Of a DNA stretch of 6,383 nucleotides, positions 1 to 5,723 are shown in pieces. The DNA comes from Lachnospiraceae bacterium (GTDB taxonomy: Bacteria; Bacillota_A; Clostridia; Lachnospirales; Lachnospiraceae). Within the stretch, counting starts at the first letter, position 1; each line of letters starts with the position of its first letter. The stretch spans positions 1 to 6,383 of the forward strand of contig JAILDD010000002.1 of NCBI GenBank assembly GCA_024689605.1, written 5' to 3'. The translations under genes and the position numbers were made by a program. A model generated the notes under the pieces. That model searched no databases, was not told where the DNA came from, and saw only the letters and a list, made by a program, of their open reading frames with translations.

Positions 1-20
1 TTATGTACCACGCAACACGA

Positions 21-26
21 AAGGAG
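21..26 (+). promoter_or_regulatory. Shine-Dalgarno site deciding the SGNH esterase start
   Basis: AAGGAG lies 6 nt upstream of the ATG at 33. The alternative in-frame ATG at 3 is too close to the window edge for any site before it to be seen. The site therefore favours the 222-residue product over a form ten residues longer. Confidence 0.8.
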
Positions 27-32
27 ACAGCC

Positions 33-701
33 ATGTCGGACAAAGGATCAAAAACAGCAAACACAAAAAAGCGCATCATCTGCTTCGGGGATTCCCTTAC
101 CTGGGGGTATGATCCGGACAATAGGATTCGTTTCGGGGAAGATACCCGCTGGCCGCAGGTTATGCAGAAGGTGTTGGGGGATAGATACGCTGTCATTGAA
201 GAGGGACAGAACGGTCGCACCATTGCTACGGATGATCCTGCAGAGGGTGAGAAGAACGGTCTTAATTATATCGGTCCCTGTATGGAATCCCATACGCCTT
301 TTGACATACTTATCATTATGCTTGGCGGCAATGACTGTAAGCGTAAGTTTGCATATTCTGCGATGGACATTGCAGGAGAAATGCAGATAATGCTGGAAAA
401 GGTGCAGAGCTATAACCACTTTAGGTGTAAGGATTCATTTAAAGTACTGTTAGTGTCTCCACCTTATATCGCAGATTCGATCAGGGACTCCTGGCTGGGG
501 GACAGCTTCGGTTATGAAAGTTCCGTGAAGGTATCCAGGGAGTTAGCAGGCTGGTATAAGACACTGGCGGAGATGTATGGCTGCGAATATCTTGATGCTA
601 CACTGTATGTGCAGGCCAGCGTTGCGGATGGAGTACATTTGGATGCGGAGAACCAGAAAAAGCTTGGCGAAGTGATGGCGGAGCATATTAAAGAGATGTG
701 A
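33..701 (+). CDS. SGNH/GDSL-family esterase (arylesterase/acyltransferase type)
   Basis: A 222-residue hydrolase predicted to cleave, or transfer acyl groups from, small esters using a Ser-His-Asp triad; the physiological substrate is unknown. All SGNH blocks are visible. Block I is FGDSLTWG with nucleophile Ser21. Block II is EEGQNGRT (residues 56-63). Block III is GGND with oxyanion Asn100. Block V is DGVH with Asp199 and His202. The spacing and flanking text (RW near 39-40, a DDP stretch near 67-69, NGLNYIGPC near 75-83, IIMLG near 94-98, LLVSPP in the middle) resemble the short arylesterase group that includes the Mycobacterium smegmatis acyltransferase, from memory of that family. No signal peptide or membrane segment is seen, so it is probably cytoplasmic. 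The first 13 residues are polar, lysine-rich and non-conserved. An upstream in-frame ATG at 3 is possible, but the start at 33 has AAGGAG 6 nt before it. The gene is followed by its own terminator. The family is confident, the substrate is not. Confidence 0.93.
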   Translation: MSDKGSKTANTKKRIICFGDSLTWGYDPDNRIRFGEDTRWPQVMQKVLGDRYAVIEEGQNGRTIATDDPAEGEKNGLNYIGPCMESHTPFDILIIMLGGNDCKRKFAYSAMDIAGEMQIMLEKVQSYNHFRCKDSFKVLLVSPPYIADSIRDSWLGDSFGYESSVKVSRELAGWYKTLAEMYGCEYLDATLYVQASVADGVHLDAENQKKLGEVMAEHIKEM

Positions 702-731
702 AAAAGCTTTTTATCCGGTAATAACACAAAT

Positions 732-771
732 ACAAGGGCTTGTGCAATATTGCACAGGCTCTTGTTTTATT
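732..771 (+). terminator. Intrinsic terminator after the SGNH esterase
   Basis: Positions 732-765 form an uninterrupted 17-pair inverted repeat centred on AATATT. It has two G-U wobbles when read as plus-strand RNA. A T-rich run (TTTTATTATTCTTATT) follows directly from about 765. It lies 30 nt past the esterase stop codon and separates that gene from the next. The real loop would be a few bases of the AATATT centre. Confidence 0.88.
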
Positions 772-824
772 ATTCTTATTGTAAGACAAGGATGAGGCTG
801 TCAAAAGCTAATCTTTCTTTTTCT

Positions 825-844
825 CACCTGCACGATAGCAGGTG
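825..844 (+). repeat. Perfect 7-bp hairpin upstream of the unknown gene
   Basis: CACCTGC at 825-831 and GCAGGTG at 838-844 are perfect reverse complements around the 6-nt spacer ACGATA. No U-tract follows on either strand, so it does not look like a terminator. It ends 60 nt before the start codon at 905. It could be a leader RNA structure or a protein binding site; the sequence does not decide. Confidence 0.55.
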
Positions 845-889
845 GTCATGACTGTGATAAGCAGCTACATGGTTATAGCAATAAAACAC

Positions 890-896
890 AAGGAGG
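890..896 (+). promoter_or_regulatory. Shine-Dalgarno site deciding the start at 905
   Basis: AAGGAGG lies 8 nt before the ATG at 905. The longer reading from the GTG at 842 has no comparable site and begins inside the hairpin at 825-844, so 905 is the chosen start. Confidence 0.88.
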
Positions 897-904
897 TATT
901 TCGT

Positions 905-1423
905 ATGAGAAAGACCAAAAAGAAGAACAAAGAGTCAGGGAAGAAGGTTTTGCGCAGAGATTTCAGGAAGGAACCACTTCTTCCTGTGTGCTTTCATTCT
1001 GAGAAAGCAGTTGCCCGTGAAGTGGAAGATGGCATATATATGTATGTGGCAGCAGCTGATGAAGGATATTATGGACAGGTCTCCGTGTATGTAGAGAATC
1101 TGCAGTTTGAAGAAGGGATAACGCCTGATGATGTTGCCTATATCCAGTCGTATTATTGGGACGGTGGAGGGTGGTGTTTTCCGGACGAGAATTATGCGGT
1201 ATATGTTGCCATCGGGAAAGAGCATTTTGAAAGGCTGCATGAACTCGGGGGGCTTGACTTTATGTATCACCCTAAGTCGGAACTCGGCAGCGAGGAGGCA
1301 AAGCGAGCAAGACATCAGGCCGAGTATGAAAGCTGGCTGGCAAATGTAGATGTAGATGAACATGAATTTGATGACTTGTTTGAGGAATCAAACGGCAGTT
1401 CCGGCGGCGATAAAGGAGCTTGA
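905..1423 (+). CDS. Hypothetical protein, basic N-terminus and acidic C-terminus
   Basis: A 172-residue soluble protein that I cannot assign to a family. It is a convincing gene: a strong AAGGAGG site precedes its ATG and it sits between other genes with no competing frame. Residues 1-22 are strongly basic (RKTKKKNK, then KK and RR). A folded core of alternating hydrophobic residues spans roughly 25-125. It includes GIYMYVAA (43-50), QVSVYV (58-63), the tryptophan/glycine patch WDGGGW (85-90) followed by CF, NYAVYVAIG (97-104), and LGGLDFMYHP (114-123). Residues 126-141 look helical and charged. Residues 146-161 are very acidic (DVDVDEHEFDDLFEE), and the tail is Ser/Gly-rich. No signal peptide, membrane segment or catalytic motif is evident. 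It lies 91 bp upstream of trkA with no terminator between, but trkA has its own promoter-like element. Its role is unknown. Confidence 0.85.
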   Translation: MRKTKKKNKESGKKVLRRDFRKEPLLPVCFHSEKAVAREVEDGIYMYVAAADEGYYGQVSVYVENLQFEEGITPDDVAYIQSYYWDGGGWCFPDENYAVYVAIGKEHFERLHELGGLDFMYHPKSELGSEEAKRARHQAEYESWLANVDVDEHEFDDLFEESNGSSGGDKGA

Positions 1424-1467
1424 AAAGCAGCTGTTCAGACAGAGTGATGGCAGATAATCCGTAATTA

Positions 1468-1476
1468 TGTTAAAAT
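1468..1476 (+). promoter_or_regulatory. Extended -10 promoter element for trkAH
   Basis: TGTTAAAAT is a TGn extension joined to TAAAAT, which matches the TATAAT consensus at 5 of 6 positions. No good -35 box is seen at normal spacing, which is usual for extended -10 promoters. Transcription would begin near 1483, about 32 nt before the trkA ATG and right at the foot of the hairpin at 1482-1501. The same TGnTAAAAT pattern precedes the gene at 4385. Confidence 0.55.
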
Positions 1477-1481
1477 ATCTC

Positions 1482-1501
1482 CCGTATGCGATTTCATACG
1501 G
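1482..1501 (+). promoter_or_regulatory. 5' leader hairpin of trkA touching the Shine-Dalgarno site
   Basis: CCGTATG (1482-1488) and CATACGG (1495-1501) are perfect reverse complements around the 6-nt loop CGATTT. The last two G bases of the 3' arm are also the first two of the trkA Shine-Dalgarno sequence GGAGGGG. The hairpin could modulate initiation, protect the 5' end of the mRNA, or serve as a DNA operator. Only the inverted repeat and the overlap are directly seen. Confidence 0.6.
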
Positions 1502-1506
1502 AGGGG
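1500..1506 (+). promoter_or_regulatory. Shine-Dalgarno site deciding the trkA start
   Basis: GGAGGGG lies 8 nt before the ATG at 1515. The longer in-frame reading from the ATG at 1467 overlaps the promoter-like element and adds 16 residues before the Rossmann fold, which normally begins at the very N-terminus of TrkA. The start at 1515 is therefore preferred. Confidence 0.88.
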
Positions 1507-1514
1507 ATACTCAT

Positions 1515-2870
1515 ATGAAGATAGTGATCGTAGGCTGCGGCAAGCTGGGCTTTGCACTGGCGAGGCAGCTTAGTGAAGAAAAACATGATGTTACCGTAAT
1601 CGACCTTAATGGAGAAAAACTCGAGCGTGCCCTGGCCCAGCTGGATATACAGGGGGTAGAGGGAAACGGCACATCTTTCAGGACACAGATGGAGGCGGAC
1701 GTAGGCGGCTGCGATATCATTATTGCCGTTACAGGTGCAGATGAGGTCAATCTCCTGTGCTGCCTTATCGCGAAAAAGGCCGGAGTAAAGAAGACTATCG
1801 CCAGGGTGCGTAACCCTGTCTACAATGAAGAAGTCAAATATTTTTCACAGGAGCTCGGACTGTCAATGACGATAAATCCCGAGCTGGTCTGTGCAGGCAA
1901 TATAGCCAGACTTTTGGAGGTGCCGGGAGCCCTTGAGATCACATCGTTTGCAAGGGGGCGCATAGACCTTATCCAGGTACCTATCCCTGAAGGCTCTGTC
2001 CTTGAAGGGATGAGCGTCTATGAATTCTCATCAAAGATACATAAGGGCACTCTGATCTGTGCCATACTCAGGAACGGCGAGGTGACAATACCTGACGGAC
2101 GTTCCGAGCTTCATGTGGGTGACAACATGTATGTCATCACGCCGCCTTCTCAGATCCATAAGCTCTTATCCAAGATCGGAATAAAGGAAAAGCCGGTTCG
2201 TTCCGTTATGATAGCGGGCGGCGGTACCACGGCTTATTATCTTGCAAAGCGTCTTGAAAGGGATGCTATGGAAGTAAAGATCATTGAGCTGGATAAAACC
2301 CGTGCCGAGGAGCTGAGTGAGCTTCTCCCGGATACAATGATAATAAACGGTGATGCGTCTGACCGGCAGCTGCTTATGGAAGAAGGCATTTCTGACAGGG
2401 ACGGTTTTGTTACCCTTACCGGACTGGATGAGGAAAATATGGTGCTCAGCATGTTCGCAGGCAAGATGGGGCATGCCAAGACTATCACAAAGCTGAATCA
2501 CGTTTCCTTTGAGGAAGTGGTTTCGGATCTTCCTATCGGAGCCATAGTGAGCCCGAAGGCGGCCATAGCCAAGATGATACTCCAGTATGTCCGGGCTATG
2601 GAAAATTCTTACGGCAGCAACGTGGAGACTCTTACAAGGCTCCTGGACGGAAAGGTGGAGGCTCTGGAATTTGTTATCAGGCAGGAATCCGATGTCACCG
2701 GCAAGCCTCTTATGGAACTGAAGCTCAAGAAAGGCATACTTGTGTGTGCTATAGTCAGGGATGGACGCGTCATTACACCCGGAGGTCATGATGACATACG
2801 TATGGGAGATAATGTTGTGATAGTTACGACCAACGAAGGTCTTAACGACATCAAGGATATACTGTTATGA
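1515..2870 (+). CDS. trkA: Trk potassium uptake regulatory subunit TrkA (double RCK)
   Basis: A 451-residue cytoplasmic NAD(H)/nucleotide-binding subunit that assembles on TrkH and gates K+ uptake. It has the duplicated TrkA layout: RCK_N (1 to about 120), RCK_C (about 140-220), second RCK_N (229 to about 350), second RCK_C (about 375-450). The first Rossmann fold opens the protein with GCGKLG (7-12) and ends strand 2 with the acidic Asp30, as expected for dinucleotide binding. The second fold has GGGTTA (235-240), where the third glycine is Ala. Both RCK_C halves show the typical ending pattern (a GDN-x-V/Y-x-I stretch). The length matches full-size TrkA (about 450-460) rather than the single-RCK KtrA (about 220). 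It overlaps trkH by 4 nt. Regulation probably involves the extended -10 element and leader hairpin upstream. RCK_C domains in Firmicutes often bind c-di-AMP, but that cannot be judged here. Confidence 0.96.
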   Translation: MKIVIVGCGKLGFALARQLSEEKHDVTVIDLNGEKLERALAQLDIQGVEGNGTSFRTQMEADVGGCDIIIAVTGADEVNLLCCLIAKKAGVKKTIARVRNPVYNEEVKYFSQELGLSMTINPELVCAGNIARLLEVPGALEITSFARGRIDLIQVPIPEGSVLEGMSVYEFSSKIHKGTLICAILRNGEVTIPDGRSELHVGDNMYVITPPSQIHKLLSKIGIKEKPVRSVMIAGGGTTAYYLAKRLERDAMEVKIIELDKTRAEELSELLPDTMIINGDASDRQLLMEEGISDRDGFVTLTGLDEENMVLSMFAGKMGHAKTITKLNHVSFEEVVSDLPIGAIVSPKAAIAKMILQYVRAMENSYGSNVETLTRLLDGKVEALEFVIRQESDVTGKPLMELKLKKGILVCAIVRDGRVITPGGHDDIRMGDNVVIVTTNEGLNDIKDILL

Positions 2871-4309
2871 ATTATGCAATGATCTTTTATCTGCTGGGGA
2901 GGGTTGTGCAGGTAGTAGGCGCCATGATGGCCGCCCCCTTCATTGTCTCTCTGGTATATAGTGAGAAGTCGGGATGGTATTACCTGTTCTGCGGGATTGC
3001 TATGTTTATAGTGGGGACGCTCCTGACTATAAAGAAGCCTAAAAAGACTGCGTTCTATGCGAAGGACGGTTTCGTGATGACCTCCTTAAGCTGGATAGTG
3101 CTTTCGGCAGCAGGTGCCCTTCCATTCTGGCTTTCAGGGGAGATTCCCTCATATACCGATGCTTTGTTTGAGTGTATTTCAGGCTTTACCACTACAGGCG
3201 CTTCCATAGTTCCGGCGGTGGAGGACCTGTCTAAATGCACGAATTTCTGGCGCTGTTTCATACAGCTTATAGGAGGTATGGGTGTTCTGGTTTTCCTTTT
3301 GGCCCTCCTTCCCCTTACGGGGGGCAGGGATCTTTACATAATGAAGGCGGAAAGCCCGGGCCCCAGTGTGGGAAAGCTTGCCCCAAAGGTTCGTCAGACC
3401 GCATATTATCTCTATATCATTTATTTCTTCTTGACGGCGGCGCTTTTCGTGTCACTGATTGTAGCGGGTATGCCTGTCTATGATGCTCTCTGTACGGCAC
3501 TTGCGACTACCAGTACGGGCGGCTTTGGCGTGAAAAATGATTCGCTGGGCGGATACAGTAATACCATACAGTATATTGTTGCCGGTTTCCTTTTCTTTGC
3601 GGGGTTAAATTACAATTTCTATTTCTTCCTTTGGACGAGAAGGTTCAAGGAAGCTTTTTCCATTGAAGAAATAAGGGCCTATGCTGTCGCTTTCTGGGGG
3701 GCAGTTGTGCTTATCGCCATAAACCTTCTGTCTGCAGGAACTTATGGGGCAGAGCCTGCGTTCAGGCATGCCTTTTTCCAGGTGGGCTCGATTATGACCA
3801 CTGCCGGCTTCTCTTCCGTGGATTTTGAAAACTGGCCGGCACTGTCCAGGGACATCATAATCTGTCTGATGCTTGTGGGCGGCTGCGCCGGCAGTACCAG
3901 CGGCGGTATAAAGGTCAGCCGTATCCAGATATATGTAAAAATGCTGGCAAGGGAGCTTTCTTCGCTGTGTCATCCAAAGTCCGTCAGGGTTATATGCATG
4001 GACGGAAAAAGGGTGTCATCGGATGTTCTCAGATCCACAATGGTGTTCCTTGCGGCTTATGTTGTGATATTTGCGGTATCCGTTCTGCTTATAAGTCTGG
4101 ATGGCAGTGATTTTACTACGGATTTTACTGCCGTGGCTTCTGCTCTGGGCAATATCGGTCCCGGCTTTTCGCTGGTTGGACCGGCAAGGAATTTTGCCTT
4201 TTTCTCGGACTTTTCCAAGGCGGTTCTTATGTTTGATATGCTTGCCGGACGTCTCGAGTTGTTCCCCATGCTGGTGCTTATGTCACCGGCCACCTGGAGA
4301 AAGAACTGA
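2867..4309 (+). CDS. trkH: Trk potassium uptake membrane subunit TrkH
   Basis: A 480-residue integral membrane protein forming the K+ pathway of the Trk system. It has the fourfold pseudo-repeat of the TrkH/KtrB superfamily, with all four pore-loop signatures in order: TTTGAS (108-113), TTSTGGFG (214-221), TTAGFS (311-316) and NIGPGF (429-434). The conserved glycine/serine-rich intramembrane gating loop GGCAGSTSGGIKVSRI is at 338-353. The C-terminus has the family ending GRLELFPMLVL followed by SPATWR. The length fits bacterial TrkH (about 480). The ATG overlaps the trkA stop codon as ATGA, with AAGGA at 2853-2857 nine nt upstream, so the two subunits are probably translationally coupled and made in proportion. 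No missing key residue or frameshift is seen. No clear terminator follows; 75 bp later a new promoter-like element and gene begin. Confidence 0.97.
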   Translation: MNYAMIFYLLGRVVQVVGAMMAAPFIVSLVYSEKSGWYYLFCGIAMFIVGTLLTIKKPKKTAFYAKDGFVMTSLSWIVLSAAGALPFWLSGEIPSYTDALFECISGFTTTGASIVPAVEDLSKCTNFWRCFIQLIGGMGVLVFLLALLPLTGGRDLYIMKAESPGPSVGKLAPKVRQTAYYLYIIYFFLTAALFVSLIVAGMPVYDALCTALATTSTGGFGVKNDSLGGYSNTIQYIVAGFLFFAGLNYNFYFFLWTRRFKEAFSIEEIRAYAVAFWGAVVLIAINLLSAGTYGAEPAFRHAFFQVGSIMTTAGFSSVDFENWPALSRDIIICLMLVGGCAGSTSGGIKVSRIQIYVKMLARELSSLCHPKSVRVICMDGKRVSSDVLRSTMVFLAAYVVIFAVSVLLISLDGSDFTTDFTAVASALGNIGPGFSLVGPARNFAFFSDFSKAVLMFDMLAGRLELFPMLVLMSPATWRKN

Positions 4310-4341
4310 TATAAAAAAAATTCGTATTATTTGTATTTTTA

Positions 4342-4350
4342 TGGTAAAAT
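4342..4350 (+). promoter_or_regulatory. Extended -10 promoter element for the EAL/HDOD gene
   Basis: TGGTAAAAT matches TGn plus TAAAAT (5 of 6 to the -10 consensus) and lies in an A/T-rich 75-bp gap. The -35 region is poor; TTCGTA at 4321-4326, 18 bp upstream, is the best available. Transcription would start near 4357, giving a leader of about 28 nt. The core is the same as that upstream of trkA. Confidence 0.6.
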
Positions 4351-4384
4351 GTTATTACTTATCTGAAAGGAGAATGGGGGTTTT

Positions 4385-5617
4385 ATGTTAGCGACACTTA
4401 TACCGCTTTTTGACCATAATACGAATGTCTGTGCTTATTCTATTTTTGCACAAAAGGAGAATTTCCTTTTGAATCCAAGAATGCTCGGTGTTGGACGTTA
4501 TGATGGTGCTTCGAATATAGAGGGCATGGAGATTGTTGAGAATATGGGTCTGAATACCATTTCGGATGATAAGATGGTATTCATTGAAATGAACAATGTT
4601 TCATTATTCTCCGATATCTCAGGGCAATGCACTGCGCCTCATGAAAAGCTGGTTCTGCTCATAGATAAGGACATTCCCCCTGAAGAAAAGTATATAAACA
4701 GGATACAGGAGCTTCGTAGCGACGGGTATAAATTTGCTATCCGCAAGCTTCCTGTTAACCAGTTTGAGAATTATAAAGAAATACTCAAGATGGTTGATTA
4801 TGTCCTGCTCAACCATAAGAAGATTGATATAACAAAGGCTAAGGTATATTTCTCCAGGATGTACCCTAATGTCAAGCTGGTAGCCGTAAATGTTAACTCC
4901 AAGGATGATTTCGAAGTCCTTAGGGAAGGCGGCGGCTATGATGTTTATGAGGGTGATTTCTTCCGTACCCCGGTTAAGCATGGTGAGGAGGAGATAGCAC
5001 CGTTAAAGGCAAACTATCTTGAACTTTTAAATATCGTTAATGACGTGGATTTTGACCTGTCAGATGCCGCAGATATCATAGGACGTGACCCGGCTCTTGT
5101 AATATCCCTGTTAGAGATGGTTAACAGGATGACAGTAAATGCAGGAATCACTTCCGTGCGCCATGCGGCTGCAATGCTTGGTCAGAAGGAACTTAAGAAG
5201 TGGATCAATACAGCGGTTACCAAGGAACTCTGTGCTGACAGACCCAGTGAAATCATGAGGGTTTCGCTTATCCGTGCAAGGTTTGCCGAGAACCTTTCCG
5301 TAGTATTCGAGATGGCAGGGCTTTCATCCGAGCTTTTCCTGATGGGACTGTTCTCAGTGCTGGATGTAATCCTTGAGCAGCCTATGGCAGAAGCTCTTGA
5401 GATGGTTAAGGTATCAAAGGAGATCAGACAGGCGCTGGTTGATAATACAGGTTCCTTTGCACCGATTTATGATTTCATCGTTCAGTATGAGAATGCATCA
5501 TGGCAGGAAGTATCCAGACAGATGGTACTCATGAACATTAATGAGAATACCATTTACAAGGCTTATGTCGATGCTCTTCGCTGGTATAAGGAACTTTTTG
5601 AGATAAAGCGTAAGTAA
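4385..5617 (+). CDS. Degenerate EAL plus HDOD domain signalling protein (YuxH-like)
   Basis: A 410-residue soluble protein. Residues about 5-200 resemble an EAL (c-di-GMP phosphodiesterase) fold: the opening LFDHNTNVCAYSIF (8-21), FIEMN (66-70), GYKFAI (114-119), and YDVYEGDFFRTP (185-196), which mirrors the usual QGYFF-P end of EAL domains. The catalytic residues are gone: the ExL glutamate position reads YSIF, the usual DDFG region reads IRKLP (119-123), and the QG position reads EG. It should not hydrolyse c-di-GMP. Residues about 208-400 are an HDOD domain (ELLNIVNDVDFDLSDAADII at 213-232, then SLLEMVN and SVRHAAAMLGQKELKKWI), a non-catalytic HD-like helical fold associated with signalling. 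AAAGGAG (4366-4372) precedes the ATG with a rather long 12-nt gap. It is probably a monocistronic unit between an extended -10 and a terminator. Its partner or ligand is unknown. Confidence 0.88.
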   Translation: MLATLIPLFDHNTNVCAYSIFAQKENFLLNPRMLGVGRYDGASNIEGMEIVENMGLNTISDDKMVFIEMNNVSLFSDISGQCTAPHEKLVLLIDKDIPPEEKYINRIQELRSDGYKFAIRKLPVNQFENYKEILKMVDYVLLNHKKIDITKAKVYFSRMYPNVKLVAVNVNSKDDFEVLREGGGYDVYEGDFFRTPVKHGEEEIAPLKANYLELLNIVNDVDFDLSDAADIIGRDPALVISLLEMVNRMTVNAGITSVRHAAAMLGQKELKKWINTAVTKELCADRPSEIMRVSLIRARFAENLSVVFEMAGLSSELFLMGLFSVLDVILEQPMAEALEMVKVSKEIRQALVDNTGSFAPIYDFIVQYENASWQEVSRQMVLMNINENTIYKAYVDALRWYKELFEIKRK

Positions 5618-5638
5618 TAGTGTATCACTTAACATATG

Positions 5639-5668
5639 AAAAAAAGCCGGCAATTTTGCCGGCTTTTT
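5639..5668 (+). terminator. Intrinsic terminator after the EAL/HDOD gene
   Basis: AGCCGGCAA (5645-5653) pairs with TTGCCGGCT (5656-5664); the real loop is probably the central AATTTT. Five T bases end the 3' arm (5664-5668) and an A-run precedes the 5' arm (from 5639), so it could terminate in both directions. It starts 22 nt past the stop codon. Confidence 0.95.
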
Positions 5669-5681
5669 GCGAGTATTACAC

Positions 5682-5712
5682 CGGCTGCTTCTCCGGACCT
5701 GAATAGCAGCCG
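5682..5712 (+). repeat. 8-bp inverted repeat before the channel gene
   Basis: CGGCTGCT (5682-5689) and AGCAGCCG (5705-5712) are perfect reverse complements around a 15-nt spacer. The repeat ends one base before the AGGA (5714-5717) that serves the ATG at 5724. The position suggests a leader hairpin beside the ribosome binding site or an operator. No T-run follows, so it is not a terminator. Confidence 0.5.
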
Positions 5713-5723
5713 CAGGATCACAA

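Noticed and set aside
3..32. Upstream ATG at 3 as start of the SGNH esterase
   Set aside because: The ATG at 33 has AAGGAG at ideal spacing, and the extra ten residues show no conservation with the family N-terminus.
792..851. Possible 19-residue leader peptide upstream of the unknown gene (ATG at 792)
   Set aside because: No usable Shine-Dalgarno spacing (AAGG abuts the ATG), no run of a single regulatory amino acid, and it simply reads through the hairpin at 825-844.
842..904. GTG at 842 as start of the hypothetical protein
   Set aside because: It lies within the 3' arm of a hairpin and has no ribosome site, whereas the ATG at 905 has AAGGAGG 8 nt upstream.
1424..1514. c-di-AMP (ydaO-type) riboswitch upstream of trkA, as found before K+ genes in many Firmicutes
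   Set aside because: The gap is only 91 nt, the promoter-like element leaves about 32 nt of leader, and only one short hairpin is visible; there is no room for that large aptamer.
2166..2789. 207-residue open frame on the minus strand inside trkA
   Set aside because: It lies wholly within the well-supported trkA gene, has no recognisable domain and no clear ribosome site; it is a shadow frame.
3605..3973. 122-residue open frame on the minus strand inside trkH
   Set aside because: It is opposite the conserved TrkH pore region, and its composition is what complementing that membrane protein gives; nothing supports it as a gene.
4311..4342. A/T-only inverted repeat ATAAAAA/TTTTTAT as a terminator of trkH
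   Set aside because: The stem has no G-C pairs, the loop is 18 nt, and it overlaps the promoter-like element of the next gene; it is unlikely to terminate.
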